A DNA stretch of 64,000 nt from Rhizobium mongolense subsp. loessense. Lineage in GTDB: Bacteria; Pseudomonadota; Alphaproteobacteria; Rhizobiales; Rhizobiaceae. The notes under the pieces are model-generated. The model was not told where the DNA came from. It saw only the letters and a list, made by a program, of their open reading frames with translations, and did not search any database. The stretch is taken from positions 62,001-126,000 of the forward strand of contig NZ_FMTM01000011.1 in assembly GCF_900099775.1 (NCBI RefSeq), written 5' to 3'. Position 1 is the first letter of the stretch. Each line of letters opens with the position of its first letter. Positions 26,403 to 35,756 of the stretch are shown here, in pieces. The position numbers and the translations under genes were made by a program.

Positions 26403-27307
26403 AGTTTGCCCTCCGCGGCCCATTTACGAAGCAGCGCCTCACCCACTTCAAAATGCATGGAATCTTCACGGGTATAGCCAGCACCCCAATACCAGCCGGC
26501 ATCGTTGAAGAACTCTGCGAGCACTACAAGTCCGAACTGCGTGCTGCTATCTCCCATCCTGTCGAGGTTCTTCTTGAGTGTCAGATCGACAGCCGCGCCC
26601 CAGGCATGCGACGATACAGACCTGTTCGAGCCTCGCACATAACGCGCGCACAGCGCACCAGCAGTGCCGATCGCGGCATAGATATCCGGCTCCTCCTTTC
26701 GGAGGCGCTCCATGATATGCCCCAGCGAATCGAGGGCGGGCTTGATCATCGTCAGGCGGAAATGTCCTATTTCTCGGGTTACTAGGTTTCTCAGCAATTT
26801 CGGGTTGTTGACCGGCTGGCAGCTTGTGGAATAGGTAGTTCGCGGCTCGCCAAGGATTTGGCGGAGCACTGCCGGTGTCGGGCGTATGACACCCTCGTTG
26901 AAGCGCTTCTTCGCCAGCTGCATGGGCTCCGTCATATTTTCAGTCTCCTCGGGCGGCGCCATACCGCCGAACTGGTCGATCGAAAATGACTGCTGGCTCG
27001 GAGGCTCCCCGGGCGACGGGGTGACGTCGGTGCTTGGCGGGACGGGCTCGGGGCGCGGCGCCGCCGCTAGTTCTTTCACTTTTCCCTCTAGTTCCGTCAC
27101 CTTTCTTTTGACCGAGTTCAGTTCAGCTCGCAGCGACTGGATCTCTCTGTCCTGCTGAGCGAGCTGTTGAGTTAATCGATCGATCCTTCCTGCATTCAAA
27201 TCACGGTCCGTGTCCCGAAGCAGGTCGCCAACAAACGCGAAAACGGCCGCCGCAAGAATGACGCTCATCCCAATGACGACAGCCGCAATCGGATTTAGTG
27301 GCCTCAA
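26399..27307 (-). CDS. Membrane-anchored M15-family peptidase, TagX-like
   Basis: A 302-residue protein: N-terminal TM (residues ~7-28), a coiled coil (~38-83), a Pro-rich linker (~84-105), then a D-Ala-D-Ala carboxypeptidase/VanY-like (M15) domain. The zinc triad is visible as His234 and Asp241 (SSHAWGAAVDL) and His285 (SMHFEV). In Acinetobacter the M15 protein TagX is an L,D-endopeptidase that opens peptidoglycan so the T6SS can assemble; location, topology and family match here. It overlaps PppA (ATGA, 27304-27307) and the TssM-like gene. A cargo effector is less likely because of the membrane anchor. Confidence 0.8.
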   Translation of the reverse strand: MRPLNPIAAVVIGMSVILAAAVFAFVGDLLRDTDRDLNAGRIDRLTQQLAQQDREIQSLRAELNSVKRKVTELEGKVKELAAAPRPEPVPPSTDVTPSPGEPPSQQSFSIDQFGGMAPPEETENMTEPMQLAKKRFNEGVIRPTPAVLRQILGEPRTTYSTSCQPVNNPKLLRNLVTREIGHFRLTMIKPALDSLGHIMERLRKEEPDIYAAIGTAGALCARYVRGSNRSVSSHAWGAAVDLTLKKNLDRMGDSSTQFGLVVLAEFFNDAGWYWGAGYTREDSMHFEVGEALLRKWAAEGKL

Positions 27308-28140
27308 GGCGCTGCATCTCCGTCAATCTGCACGACTACCACAGAGACATTATCTGGAGCGCCCTGATCGAGAGCGGCCGCTATCAGTCGCCGGCAGGCG
27401 GCGTCTGGGCTCGGCGCGCTCAAGTGAGTGATGATCTCGGGCTCGGCAAGACAATCGGTCAATCCGTCGGAGCAAAGAAGCAGAAAATCGCCCGGCTCCA
27501 GCACGACCTCGACGGATTCCACGTCCAGACGGTCTGCGGCGCCAATTGCCCGAGTAACAACGTGGGATTGCGGGTGCTGTCGGACAGCGGCGGGGCTAAG
27601 GTGCCCGTCATCGAGAAGTTCCTGCACGACAGAATGGTCGCGCGTGAGCTGCAGCAACTCATCTCCTCGCAAACGATAGGCCCGGCTATCTCCCACCCAA
27701 GCGATTGTCGTCGCTCCGCCGTCGATGAGTGCCGCGACCACTGTAGCGCCCATCTGTGCCACGTTGGCCGAAGCCGCCCAACGGCGGACGGCGGAATTGG
27801 CTGACTGCAGCGCAGCAACGAGGTGAGCGCCGGAAACGGGAGTATGCGGGATTAGGGCGAGCTGTTCGATGACCAGGTCAGCTGCGACGTCGCCGTGGCC
27901 GTAGCCGCCCATCCCGTCAGCTACTGCCCAAAGGACGCCCGAGGGATCGGTGAGTATCGCGTCTTCGTTGTTTGTTCGCACATGCCCGGTATGACTTAGT
28001 CCCGCTCCTTGCGGCCTGCCCGGCCGGTTAGGCACCCGCGTCGAAGCATTGTCCCGAGAATCCGGGGTCATGATCGGATGAACCCCATTAAATCGATCCG
28101 TCGCGAGAGCGGCTAGCGGATCGGTTGCAGCCAAAGTCAT
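27304..28140 (-). CDS. pppA: PP2C-type Ser/Thr phosphatase of the T6SS phosphorylation switch
   Basis: A 278-residue cytoplasmic phosphatase. PP2C motifs are clear: GHVRTNNEDAIL (metal Asp), WAVADGMGGYGHGDVAAD, IAWVGDSRAYRLR, LTRDHSVVQ, LLCSDGLTD and QGAPDNVSVVVV. In T6SS of the Pseudomonas H1 type, PppA removes phosphate from Fha and switches firing off, opposing PpkA. Both PpkA (31870) and Fha (41387) are encoded here. The start at 28140 adds an unconserved ~45-residue leader, so Met24 (28071) could be the true start. Confidence 0.9.
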   Translation of the reverse strand: MTLAATDPLAALATDRFNGVHPIMTPDSRDNASTRVPNRPGRPQGAGLSHTGHVRTNNEDAILTDPSGVLWAVADGMGGYGHGDVAADLVIEQLALIPHTPVSGAHLVAALQSANSAVRRWAASANVAQMGATVVAALIDGGATTIAWVGDSRAYRLRGDELLQLTRDHSVVQELLDDGHLSPAAVRQHPQSHVVTRAIGAADRLDVESVEVVLEPGDFLLLCSDGLTDCLAEPEIITHLSAPSPDAACRRLIAAALDQGAPDNVSVVVVQIDGDAAP

Positions 28141-28190
28141 CCTATAGTAATTTCATAGGAGGCGAAACCTTTTTGCCAAAGGAGCCTAAG

Positions 28191-28952
28191 ATGAAGCGCC
28201 TGCTGACCACCAAGTTGACGGTGTTTCTCGCTCTATTCTTCGTGACCCAAACTGATTTGGGTGCGCAGGAATTGAACGATTCAGCGCTTAAAGAGCGCTT
28301 TCAGCGACAGATCGAGTTGTTCAAGGCGGCACGGCTCGGAGCCACGCGTGGTCTGGTTCTTACCAACTCCAACTCCAATTCGACGCCCAAGGACGCGGCC
28401 ATACCGGTGACAATTGCCACGCCCGAAACCGGCGCAGCCAAAGCCGCTCCAGCTCCCCCTGCCCCTGGAGCCATTGCGTCCCAAGGAACCCAAGCTGCTC
28501 CAGCTGTCCCCGATGCAGGGCAGCCATCAAATCCGCAACCGACGGCGACATCACCGGCGACTGCCGTATCCGCAGCGGTGACAGGCGATCCGCAGACATA
28601 CTGGAAGCTGCCGCCTGACGACCAGATCAACGTCCGCGTAAATTTCGACTTCGATTCAGCGGCCATAGCTCCGAAGCAAAAGGCGATGCTGCAGAAGCTT
28701 TGCGGAGTAATAAAGGACATGGACATCAAACTCGTCCGTATCATCGGTCACACGGATGCTGTCGGAGGCGCAGGCTACAATCAGCACCTGTCAGTACTGC
28801 GCGCGAAGGAGGTAACCCGCTTCTTCACGGATGATTGCAACATCGCACGGGAACGGCTCGAAGCAGTTGGCGCGGGCGAGCAGTTTCTTCTCAACCAGGA
28901 AAATCCGAAGGCTGATGAGAACAGGCGCGTAGAATTCCAGGCTGTGAGCTAA
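28191..28952 (+). CDS. OmpA-family peptidoglycan-binding protein
   Basis: A 253-residue secreted protein. ATG 28191 has GGAG ten bases upstream and gives a signal peptide (LLTTKLTVFLALFFVTQTDL). A low-complexity Ala/Pro region (about 80-145) leads to an OmpA C-terminal domain beginning with VRVNFDFDSAAIAPKQ and containing IIGHTDAVGGAGYNQHLS and DENRRVEF. It lies divergent from pppA and convergent with clpV inside the T6SS locus. It may tether the apparatus to the cell wall, in addition to the OmpA domain on TssL. Confidence 0.85.
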   Translation: MKRLLTTKLTVFLALFFVTQTDLGAQELNDSALKERFQRQIELFKAARLGATRGLVLTNSNSNSTPKDAAIPVTIATPETGAAKAAPAPPAPGAIASQGTQAAPAVPDAGQPSNPQPTATSPATAVSAAVTGDPQTYWKLPPDDQINVRVNFDFDSAAIAPKQKAMLQKLCGVIKDMDIKLVRIIGHTDAVGGAGYNQHLSVLRAKEVTRFFTDDCNIARERLEAVGAGEQFLLNQENPKADENRRVEFQAVS

Positions 28953-28989
28953 AGGCGGCCGCAGCTGCTAGCTGGCGGGAGCACGTTTC

Positions 28990-31707
28990 TTATTCAAACG
29001 CGTAGGTGAAACCTTCGGCAGATGCTCCGACCGTGGCCTTGGTGAGACGTTTGCCTTCGAGCGCCCAGTTCAGAACGCCTTGGCTCAGCGTCGGCAGAAG
29101 CGTGTTTGTCAGGATCGCGTCGATCATGCGCCCCCCCGATTCAACTTCGGTGCACCGAGCCTTGATCAATTCCAGAACCCCGTTCCCGATGACCAGTTCG
29201 GCGTCATGGCTGGCGCGCAGTCGGCGCGCGATCTTGGCGAAATGATGTTGCGTGATTGCATCGATCATTGAATCGGAGAGCGGGTAATAGGGCACGACAA
29301 TCACCCGTCCGAGGAACGCTGGCGGAAACACTTTTAGAAGTGGCGGCCGCAGTGCGCTTTCGAGTTCCTCAAGCGGCGGCCGCGTCCTGCCGCCGTCTGT
29401 TCGCTTCATGATGACGTCCGAACCGACATTCGACGTCAGTAGGATAAGGGTGTTCCTGAAGTCGATCCGTCGGCCCTCGCTGTCATCCATCATTCCCTTG
29501 TCGAAAACCTGGAAGAAGATCTCGTGCACATCCGGGTGCGCTTTCTCGACTTCATCAAGCAAGATGACGGAATAGGGTCGCCGCCGCACGGCTTCGGTCA
29601 GTATCCCTCCCTTGCCGTAGCCGACATAGCCGGGAGGAGCACCCTTGAGGGTGGAGACTGTGTGTGCCTCTTGAAATTCCGACATGTTGATGGAGATCAG
29701 ATTCTGTTCACCTCCATAAAGCGCTTCGGCGAGCGCCAGCGCCGTCTCTGTCTTGCCGACGCCTGAAGGGCCGCACAGCAGGAAAACGCCCACAGGCTTT
29801 TCAGGTGAGCCAAGTCCCGCACGGCTGGTTTGCACGCGCCGCGCGATTGATTCCATTGCAAATTCCTGGCCGACGACGCGCTCTCCCAGAACCTCGGCGA
29901 GCTGCAGCGCTTTTTCAGTCTGGCTGGTCAGCATCCGACCGACGGGAATACCCGTCCAGTCCTGCACGACGGAGGCCACAGCGTTCCTGTCGACGGAAAG
30001 CAGGATGAGCGGCGTCTCGCCCTGAATGCCTGCAAGTTCTGCCATTTGCACCTTGAGCCGTGCAAGATCGGCGCCCTGGTTCGGGAGCACTCTATCGCCG
30101 CTTTCCTGCTCGGGGAGATCCACGTCAGCGGCCACCGGCAATTCCGGGTCCGCCTCTCCCTCGGCCAGCACCGCATCAAGCTTAACTCCCTTTCCCCGTA
30201 GCCTCGCCCGTAGATCGAGGATTTCAGAGACCATTGACTGTTCTTTTTCCCAGCGAGCCTTTGCGGCAAGCAACGCCGATTCCGTCTCGGCGAGCGAGGC
30301 TTCGACCTTCGACTGGCGCTCTGCGACCTCGATGCCGATTGCAGCTTCGCGCCCGATAATGCCCTGCTCGACCTCGAGAGACTGCTTGCGCCGCAGAAGA
30401 TCTTCGACCTCAGCCGGTGTCGCGTGCTGCGATACCGCCACGCGCGCGCAGGCCGTATCGAGTAGGCTGATTGCCTTGTCTGGCAGTTGGCGCGCGGGGA
30501 TATAGCGATGTGAAAGGCTGACGGCTGTCTCGATGGCTTCGTCCAGAATCTGCACCTGATGGTGCTTCTCCAGCACGCCTGCCACACCACGCAACATCAG
30601 GATGGCGGCTTCTTCATCAGGCTCTTCAACCTTGACCACCTGGAAGCGGCGGGTCAAAGCCGGGTCTTTCTCGATATGCTGCTTGTATTCTGCCCATGTC
30701 GTTGCAGCGATCGTGCGAAGCTCGCCACGCGCCAATGCCGGTTTAAGAAGATTTGCCGCGTCTCCTGTTCCCGCTGCCCCGCCTGCCCCGATCAGTGTAT
30801 GAGCTTCATCGATGAAGAGGATGATCGGAGTTTCCGATGCCTGGACTTCCTCGATGACTGTCTTCAGCCGCTTCTCGAACTCACCCTTGACGCTCGCCCC
30901 CGCCTGCATCAAACCGATGTCCAGCAGGTGTAGCGCCACACCTTTCAGCGGCGGCGGCACATCTCCTTCTGCAAGGCGGAGTGCAAAACCCTCGACCACC
31001 GCTGTCTTGCCCACTCCGGCTTCGCCGGTCAGGATCGGGTTGTTCTGGCGCCGGCGCATGAGGATATCGACGATCTGCCGGATCTCGGGATCCCGGCCCA
31101 GGACCGGGTCAATTTTGCCCTCGCGTGCGCGCCGGGTGAGGTCGGTGGCGTATTTCGCCAATGCGGAGTCACCGCCCGCCGGGCGTTTTTTCCGCGGCGG
31201 CTCTGGAGCTTCGGCCCTGCCTGCATTTTCAAGTGATCCGGCCAGCACGTCATCCAGCCGGGGGATAAGGGAATCCGCCTCGATCCGATCGAATTCGGTA
31301 CTGATCTTCAACAGAAGCCCGTCAAGGACCGCTACCTTTCTGCAGGCCAGCAGAACATGCACTCCGCGAACCTCGTCAGATCCGAACTGCAGGCTTGCCA
31401 GGCTCCAGGCCTCCTGGATGGCATGAAAGATGTGATCGGAAAACTCCTCGATGGAGGTAGCGCCATAGGGAAGCTTGTCTATCGCCCTCGCCATATCGGC
31501 AGCAAGCCGGCCGAGATCAACGCCAGCATCGTGGAAGATAAGCTGAAAATCTGCGCGGTCGACCAGGGCCAGCTGTTCGATCCAGTGAACAAGTTCGACA
31601 TAGGGATTGCCGCGAAGCTTGGCCGCGTCCGCCGCCGCCTTGAAAGCGCGCAAGCAAACGGAATTGAGTTTGCCGACCAGTTCCTTGCGCTTGAAGCTCT
31701 GCTGCAT
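28990..31707 (-). CDS. clpV: T6SS sheath-disassembly ATPase TssH/ClpV
   Basis: A 905-residue ClpB-like AAA+ ATPase. It has an N-terminal Clp-N region (~1-150), AAA1 with Walker A GEAGVGKT (228-235) and Walker B IILFIDEAH (295-303), a short middle coiled coil (~440-500), and AAA2 with GPSGVGKT (646-653). ClpV extracts and recycles contracted TssB/TssC sheath. It is transcribed away from ppkA across a 160-base region holding an imperfect direct repeat, and ends facing the OmpA gene. Confidence 0.95.
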   Translation of the reverse strand: MQQSFKRKELVGKLNSVCLRAFKAAADAAKLRGNPYVELVHWIEQLALVDRADFQLIFHDAGVDLGRLAADMARAIDKLPYGATSIEEFSDHIFHAIQEAWSLASLQFGSDEVRGVHVLLACRKVAVLDGLLLKISTEFDRIEADSLIPRLDDVLAGSLENAGRAEAPEPPRKKRPAGGDSALAKYATDLTRRAREGKIDPVLGRDPEIRQIVDILMRRRQNNPILTGEAGVGKTAVVEGFALRLAEGDVPPPLKGVALHLLDIGLMQAGASVKGEFEKRLKTVIEEVQASETPIILFIDEAHTLIGAGGAAGTGDAANLLKPALARGELRTIAATTWAEYKQHIEKDPALTRRFQVVKVEEPDEEAAILMLRGVAGVLEKHHQVQILDEAIETAVSLSHRYIPARQLPDKAISLLDTACARVAVSQHATPAEVEDLLRRKQSLEVEQGIIGREAAIGIEVAERQSKVEASLAETESALLAAKARWEKEQSMVSEILDLRARLRGKGVKLDAVLAEGEADPELPVAADVDLPEQESGDRVLPNQGADLARLKVQMAELAGIQGETPLILLSVDRNAVASVVQDWTGIPVGRMLTSQTEKALQLAEVLGERVVGQEFAMESIARRVQTSRAGLGSPEKPVGVFLLCGPSGVGKTETALALAEALYGGEQNLISINMSEFQEAHTVSTLKGAPPGYVGYGKGGILTEAVRRRPYSVILLDEVEKAHPDVHEIFFQVFDKGMMDDSEGRRIDFRNTLILLTSNVGSDVIMKRTDGGRTRPPLEELESALRPPLLKVFPPAFLGRVIVVPYYPLSDSMIDAITQHHFAKIARRLRASHDAELVIGNGVLELIKARCTEVESGGRMIDAILTNTLLPTLSQGVLNWALEGKRLTKATVGASAEGFTYAFE

Positions 31708-31785
31708 GTCGGTCGGCTCCTATCATGTGATCTTGAATAGGGCGTCGCTGGTCTTCGATCGCTAGTCACAGCGTGCCACATTAGA

Positions 31786-31829
31786 GTATTCTTGACAAAT
31801 ATTCGACCCGTGTGTTCTTGATGAATATT
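31786..31829. promoter_or_regulatory. Direct repeat in the clpV/ppkA divergent promoter region
   Basis: GTATTCTTGACAAATATT (31786-31803) and GTGTTCTTGATGAATATT (31812-31829) agree at 15 of 18 positions and start 26 bases apart, about two and a half helical turns. They lie in the AT-rich gap between divergent clpV and ppkA. TTGACA in the first copy also resembles a -35 box. A transcription-factor site controlling both T6SS units is a reasonable inference. Confidence 0.45.
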
Positions 31830-31869
31830 ATGTCGCGTGGTTCCCACTGGGTGCGCTGGGAGGCTCCAG

Positions 31870-33963
31870 ATGATTGATCCTCTGCCTGGCGACATCTTCC
31901 GCAAAGGACAGGTGCTCAACAACACCTACGAGATCGAGGGTGTCCTCGGCCGCGGTGGAACAGGTGAAGTCTATCGAGCGAGCAATCGGATCACCGGCCG
32001 CGTGGTGGCGCTTAAGGCGCTGAAGCGGGAGCTCTCGGCAAATGCCGGCTATCTGGAGCTTATGAAGCGAGAGGAGGAGATGCGCAGCATCTCCCATCAC
32101 GCGGTCGTGCGCTACACCGACTGCAGCCAGACCGGCGACGGCCACGTCTATTTGGTGATGGACTACGTTGCCGGCACGCCGCTCAGTGAGTGGCTCGAGC
32201 AGGGCGGGGCTACCCCGCGGGATCTGCTCGTGGTGGCACACAGAGTGGCCGAAGGTCTTGTCGCAACGCACGAGCGCAAGATCGTCCACCGCGACCTTTC
32301 TCCCGACAACATCATCCTTCGCGACGGCAGGCCGGAGGAAGCGGTCATTATCGATTTCGGTATCGCCAAGGACAGCAACACAGGAGCGCGCACGATCGTC
32401 GGTAACGAGTTTGCGGGCAAGTACGAATATGCCGCGCCGGAGCAGATGCATGGGCAAGCGGAGCCTCGCTCCGACCTTTATGCCTTGGGCGCATCGCTGC
32501 TCGCAACCTTTCGGGGAAGGGTTCCAGACGTCGGAAGGAGCCCGGGCGAGGTCGTCCGTCATAAGGAGCGCCGGCTTGACACCTCGGGCGTTCCAGAACC
32601 GCTCAAGACCGTGATCGACGACCTCACTCAGCCTGACCCGGCCCATCGGCCACCGAGTGCCGCCGCGGTCGTCAATGAAATCGGAAGGTTGCTGCAACCT
32701 GGTCACGCCAAAGCACGGCCGGGCGGGCGCAACACGAGGCCCAGGTTGCGACCATGGCTTCTCATTCTGCCTCTCGCGGCGCTGGCCGCTATCGGCGGAC
32801 TTTGGTTTCTCGGCGTTTTTGATAACTTGTCTCCGACTGCCCTGCCGATCGCGACGCCCTACAAACTCACTGCCGGGGTGGACGCGCAAGGGCGGCCCAC
32901 GCTTACCGGTTTCGCTCCCGACGCCGACCAGCATCAGGCAATCCTAGCGAACTTTACCCGCACGGTCGGGCTTCCCCCACCGCATGACGCCCTCACACTC
33001 GCCCAGGGCGCTCCATCCGAACGGTGGGCGCAGGACGTCGATGTCTTTGTTGCGGCCGCCGTTCCGCTCGACGAGTGGAAGCTTGAAATAGCTGATCGAA
33101 CGGTCCGCCTCACGGGCCTCGCCCCCGATAAAGCGGGACGCGAAGCTGCGGTCACACGATTTAATGCGGCAGCAAGAGCGGCCGGCTACCAGCCTGTCGC
33201 CCGTATTGCTGCCGGTCCGCGAGATCTGTCGCCGGACCAACTGAAACCCCTTATCGTGCCGCTGGAGACCTGCGGTCCACTCCGCGTTCAACAACCGGAG
33301 GGCGGCAGCTTTCCCCTCGGGTCGACGATCTCCGTCCAAGGAGACGTCGCTTCAAGCGGCGACCTCGAAGCCCTCCAGCAGGCACTCGCACCCCATGTCG
33401 GAGATCGCGAGCTGCGCTTCGATGCCACGGTACTCAGCGCCCAGCTGTGCGTTGTTCAAGAGCTGCTGCCGGATACGCCGCAAGGTCAGATGACGATCGT
33501 TCTTGGCTATGGCGACAAATCCGAGCCGAACATGTCGGGCATCTATTCGGTTGGCGACAATCCCGTTATCGACGTGCTCGCGCCGGCCGCGCTCGACAAG
33601 GGATACTTGTGGGTCGCCATCGCCGACGTCACCGGCAATCTCTTCAATGTTCTTCCGAACATCAAAAGACCCGATCATGCACTCGCCGAGATCGGGACCG
33701 TGACAGATGGCATGCGCACCATTCGGGTCGCCTATCCAACGGCCGAGGGTGCCGCCGACCCCGCAAAGCTCACCTTCGCCGTCGACAACACCTTCGGCAG
33801 AACTCTGATAATTGCTATGCAGACCGACCAGCCGCTTTTCCCGCAGCTTCGGCCAACAACCGAGTCCACCAAGTCCTTTGCCGAAGATTTGCGTGCAGTG
33901 GTAGCGGCCGGTCATGTCTCGATCCTGTCGATGACGACCCGGTTAATCGACACGCGCAAATAA
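31870..33963 (+). CDS. ppkA: T6SS Ser/Thr protein kinase PpkA
   Basis: A 697-residue membrane kinase. ATG 31870 follows GGGAGG at good spacing; an earlier in-frame start lacks this. Kinase motifs: glycine loop GRGGTGEVY, Lys49 (VALK), catalytic HRDLSPDN (140-147), DFG (162-164), and the APEQ segment. A single TM follows near 300-320 (LILPLAALAAIGGLWFLGVF). The periplasmic part includes a BON-like stretch (LTGLAPDKAGREAAV) and ends in a domain rich in beta-strands. In T6SS, PpkA phosphorylates Fha to trigger assembly; PppA reverses it. The periplasmic part should sense the activating signal. Confidence 0.92.
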   Translation: MIDPLPGDIFRKGQVLNNTYEIEGVLGRGGTGEVYRASNRITGRVVALKALKRELSANAGYLELMKREEEMRSISHHAVVRYTDCSQTGDGHVYLVMDYVAGTPLSEWLEQGGATPRDLLVVAHRVAEGLVATHERKIVHRDLSPDNIILRDGRPEEAVIIDFGIAKDSNTGARTIVGNEFAGKYEYAAPEQMHGQAEPRSDLYALGASLLATFRGRVPDVGRSPGEVVRHKERRLDTSGVPEPLKTVIDDLTQPDPAHRPPSAAAVVNEIGRLLQPGHAKARPGGRNTRPRLRPWLLILPLAALAAIGGLWFLGVFDNLSPTALPIATPYKLTAGVDAQGRPTLTGFAPDADQHQAILANFTRTVGLPPPHDALTLAQGAPSERWAQDVDVFVAAAVPLDEWKLEIADRTVRLTGLAPDKAGREAAVTRFNAAARAAGYQPVARIAAGPRDLSPDQLKPLIVPLETCGPLRVQQPEGGSFPLGSTISVQGDVASSGDLEALQQALAPHVGDRELRFDATVLSAQLCVVQELLPDTPQGQMTIVLGYGDKSEPNMSGIYSVGDNPVIDVLAPAALDKGYLWVAIADVTGNLFNVLPNIKRPDHALAEIGTVTDGMRTIRVAYPTAEGAADPAKLTFAVDNTFGRTLIIAMQTDQPLFPQLRPTTESTKSFAEDLRAVVAAGHVSILSMTTRLIDTRK

Positions 33964-34056
33964 TTGCAGGTCCAAGAAATCTGCCATTAGTCTAGAACAA
34001 GAAGTTGTGGTAAAAGCAAAAGTAGGGGAATACTAGTCGGTTAACGGGGTGATCTG

Positions 34057-35220
34057 TTGTTCAACTCGGCTCTCTGGTTAAGTCCACTGAACGGCGACAA
34101 CCCGTCGGGCGAAAGCTTGCGGAATGATGGGCGATTCCACGAGTTGGAACGCCTTGTGCAACCGCAGATCGAGATTAGCCGCGACGAACGCAACAACCCA
34201 GTCTCACGGACCGAGGTCCCTGTCGATTGGTCCATCGTCCTTCGAAAATCAGAAGAGTTGCGCGCGCACGGACGGGATCTGAGGCTCCTCGTGATCGTGA
34301 CACGCGCCCTTGCAAATGAACAGGGTCTTGCTGGCCTCGCGGAAGGCTTGAACCTGATTACCGGAACCTTCGACATGCATTGGGAAACGATGCATCCGGA
34401 ACTTCGTGAGGGCTTGCCTCCACGGGATGCAGCCCTGCGCCGGACGAATGCCCTTCTCCAACTGCAAAACGAGAAGGATGGGCTGCTCGGCGATCTTCGG
34501 AAGATGACATTCTTTGCGCCACGGGGCGTCGGCCCTGTCACAGGGCGCGATCTCGAGCGCGGTGCTCTCGACACCCGAACCGTTCTCAATGAGGCAGCAC
34601 CCGGACTGAGCGACGCTGAGAAGGCGTCGCTCGTAAGCGAGCATGACCAGTTACTAAATCACGTCAGGACCGGCTGCGCGGCGTTTGCGGAACAAGCCGC
34701 GGACGAGGCGGCCGCGCTTATCGTCAGCGCAAACGCTGCCGCCACAGCGATGGAAGCCCTCGAGACATCGCTCAATCGGCGAATCGGCGGGGATGTGCGC
34801 GTGACCTTGCCGGATCTCAGTCGCTTCCTGCAGCGAGTGATCTCGACGCTTGAGCGTGCGAAGCCCAGCCCCAGGCAGGATACTGCAAACGAGGAAACGC
34901 TCGATCGTGAGACCGCGCCTGCCCAAACGATCTCTGACGCAGCTCCGGCTTACGTCGGGGCACCGGCAGTCTTTCCGTCGCGGCTCACCTCGCGCGAGGA
35001 AGTCACAAAGTGCATCGACCTCATCATTGCCTTCTACGACCGCACCGAACCGTCGAGTCCGATTCCCCATCTGGCGCACAGGATCAAACGTATGGTGCCG
35101 ATGGATTTTCTGGAACTCATGGAGGACCTGGCGCCCTCCGGTTTGAAGGAATTCCGGCTTCTGGCCGGTGTGCCGGAAAGAAAAAAACCTGTCCCTGGGA
35201 CGAAAGGTGATCACCAATGA
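34057..35220 (+). CDS. tssA: T6SS protein TssA (ImpA N-terminal domain)
   Basis: A 387-residue cytoplasmic protein that caps and primes sheath polymerisation. The ImpA N-terminal region is seen in WLSPLNGDNPSGESLRNDG and LRLLVIVTRALANEQGLAGL. The start is an uncommon TTG: a TAA in the same frame at 34042-34044 leaves no ATG or GTG, and GGGGTGAT lies just upstream. The stop overlaps tssB (ATGA). The C-terminal region is that of a long-type TssA, with no VasJ or VasL-type domain recognised. Confidence 0.88.
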   Translation: MFNSALWLSPLNGDNPSGESLRNDGRFHELERLVQPQIEISRDERNNPVSRTEVPVDWSIVLRKSEELRAHGRDLRLLVIVTRALANEQGLAGLAEGLNLITGTFDMHWETMHPELREGLPPRDAALRRTNALLQLQNEKDGLLGDLRKMTFFAPRGVGPVTGRDLERGALDTRTVLNEAAPGLSDAEKASLVSEHDQLLNHVRTGCAAFAEQAADEAAALIVSANAAATAMEALETSLNRRIGGDVRVTLPDLSRFLQRVISTLERAKPSPRQDTANEETLDRETAPAQTISDAAPAYVGAPAVFPSRLTSREEVTKCIDLIIAFYDRTEPSSPIPHLAHRIKRMVPMDFLELMEDLAPSGLKEFRLLAGVPERKKPVPGTKGDHQ

Positions 35221-35753
35221 GCGAAACTAAGGCCAAGGTAATTGAACGAAACCGGGCGCCTCGCGTCCAGATCGCTTACGAAGTCGAAACTTACGGCAGC
35301 CCGACCACCATCGAATTGCCGTTCGTCATGGGCGTGATGGCTGATCTCGCCGGCGCCTCCCAGACACCGGAGGCCCGCAAGTCCGTCCGGGACCGCTCCT
35401 TTGTCGAAACCGACGCAAACCGGTTCGGTCGCTTCATGGAAGCACTCAGCCCGCGCGTCAAAGCTCGCGTGAAAAACACCCTTCCCCAGCCTGCCGGCGA
35501 AGAGCGCGACGAAGAGCTTGCGCTAGACCTGACCTTTACGAGCATGGCCGATTTCGCGCCGGATCGTATTGCCGAACAAGTTCCACAGCTTGCAGAGCTC
35601 TTGAGAATGCGCGGCCAACTTGAGGAATTGCTCGGATTCATGGATGGCCGCATCGATGCCGAAAAACGCATCGCGCAACTTTTGAACAACGAGCCCCTGT
35701 TGGGAAAGATCGCCGATCAGGCGCTCGAAGATAGCAGCAAGTCGGAGGTCTGA
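35217..35753 (+). CDS. tssB: T6SS contractile sheath small subunit TssB
   Basis: A 178-residue protein that pairs with TssC to build the contractile sheath. It has the family pattern: an early NRAPRVQIAYEVETYG segment, LPFVMGVMADLAG, the DRSFVETDANRFGRFMEAL block, and LTFTSMADFAPDRIAEQVP. It overlaps tssA (ATGA) and precedes tssC by three bases, consistent with co-translation in stoichiometric amounts. Confidence 0.96.
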   Translation: MSETKAKVIERNRAPRVQIAYEVETYGSPTTIELPFVMGVMADLAGASQTPEARKSVRDRSFVETDANRFGRFMEALSPRVKARVKNTLPQPAGEERDEELALDLTFTSMADFAPDRIAEQVPQLAELLRMRGQLEELLGFMDGRIDAEKRIAQLLNNEPLLGKIADQALEDSSKSEV

Positions 35754-35756
35754 GCC

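Noticed and set aside
24585..26477. Two long + strand frames (218 and 410 residues) over the TssM-like gene
   Set aside because: The - strand has a TM helix, TssM-like C-terminus, GTG start with GGAGGG and overlap with the M15 gene; the + strand frames are compositionally shadow-like.
28953..28989. Rho-independent terminator between the OmpA gene and clpV
   Set aside because: A weak hairpin (CCGCAGCT/AGCTGGCGG with a bulge) is present but no T-run follows on either strand.
31828..32934. 368-residue - strand frame over ppkA
   Set aside because: The + strand has complete kinase motifs; no motif on the - strand.
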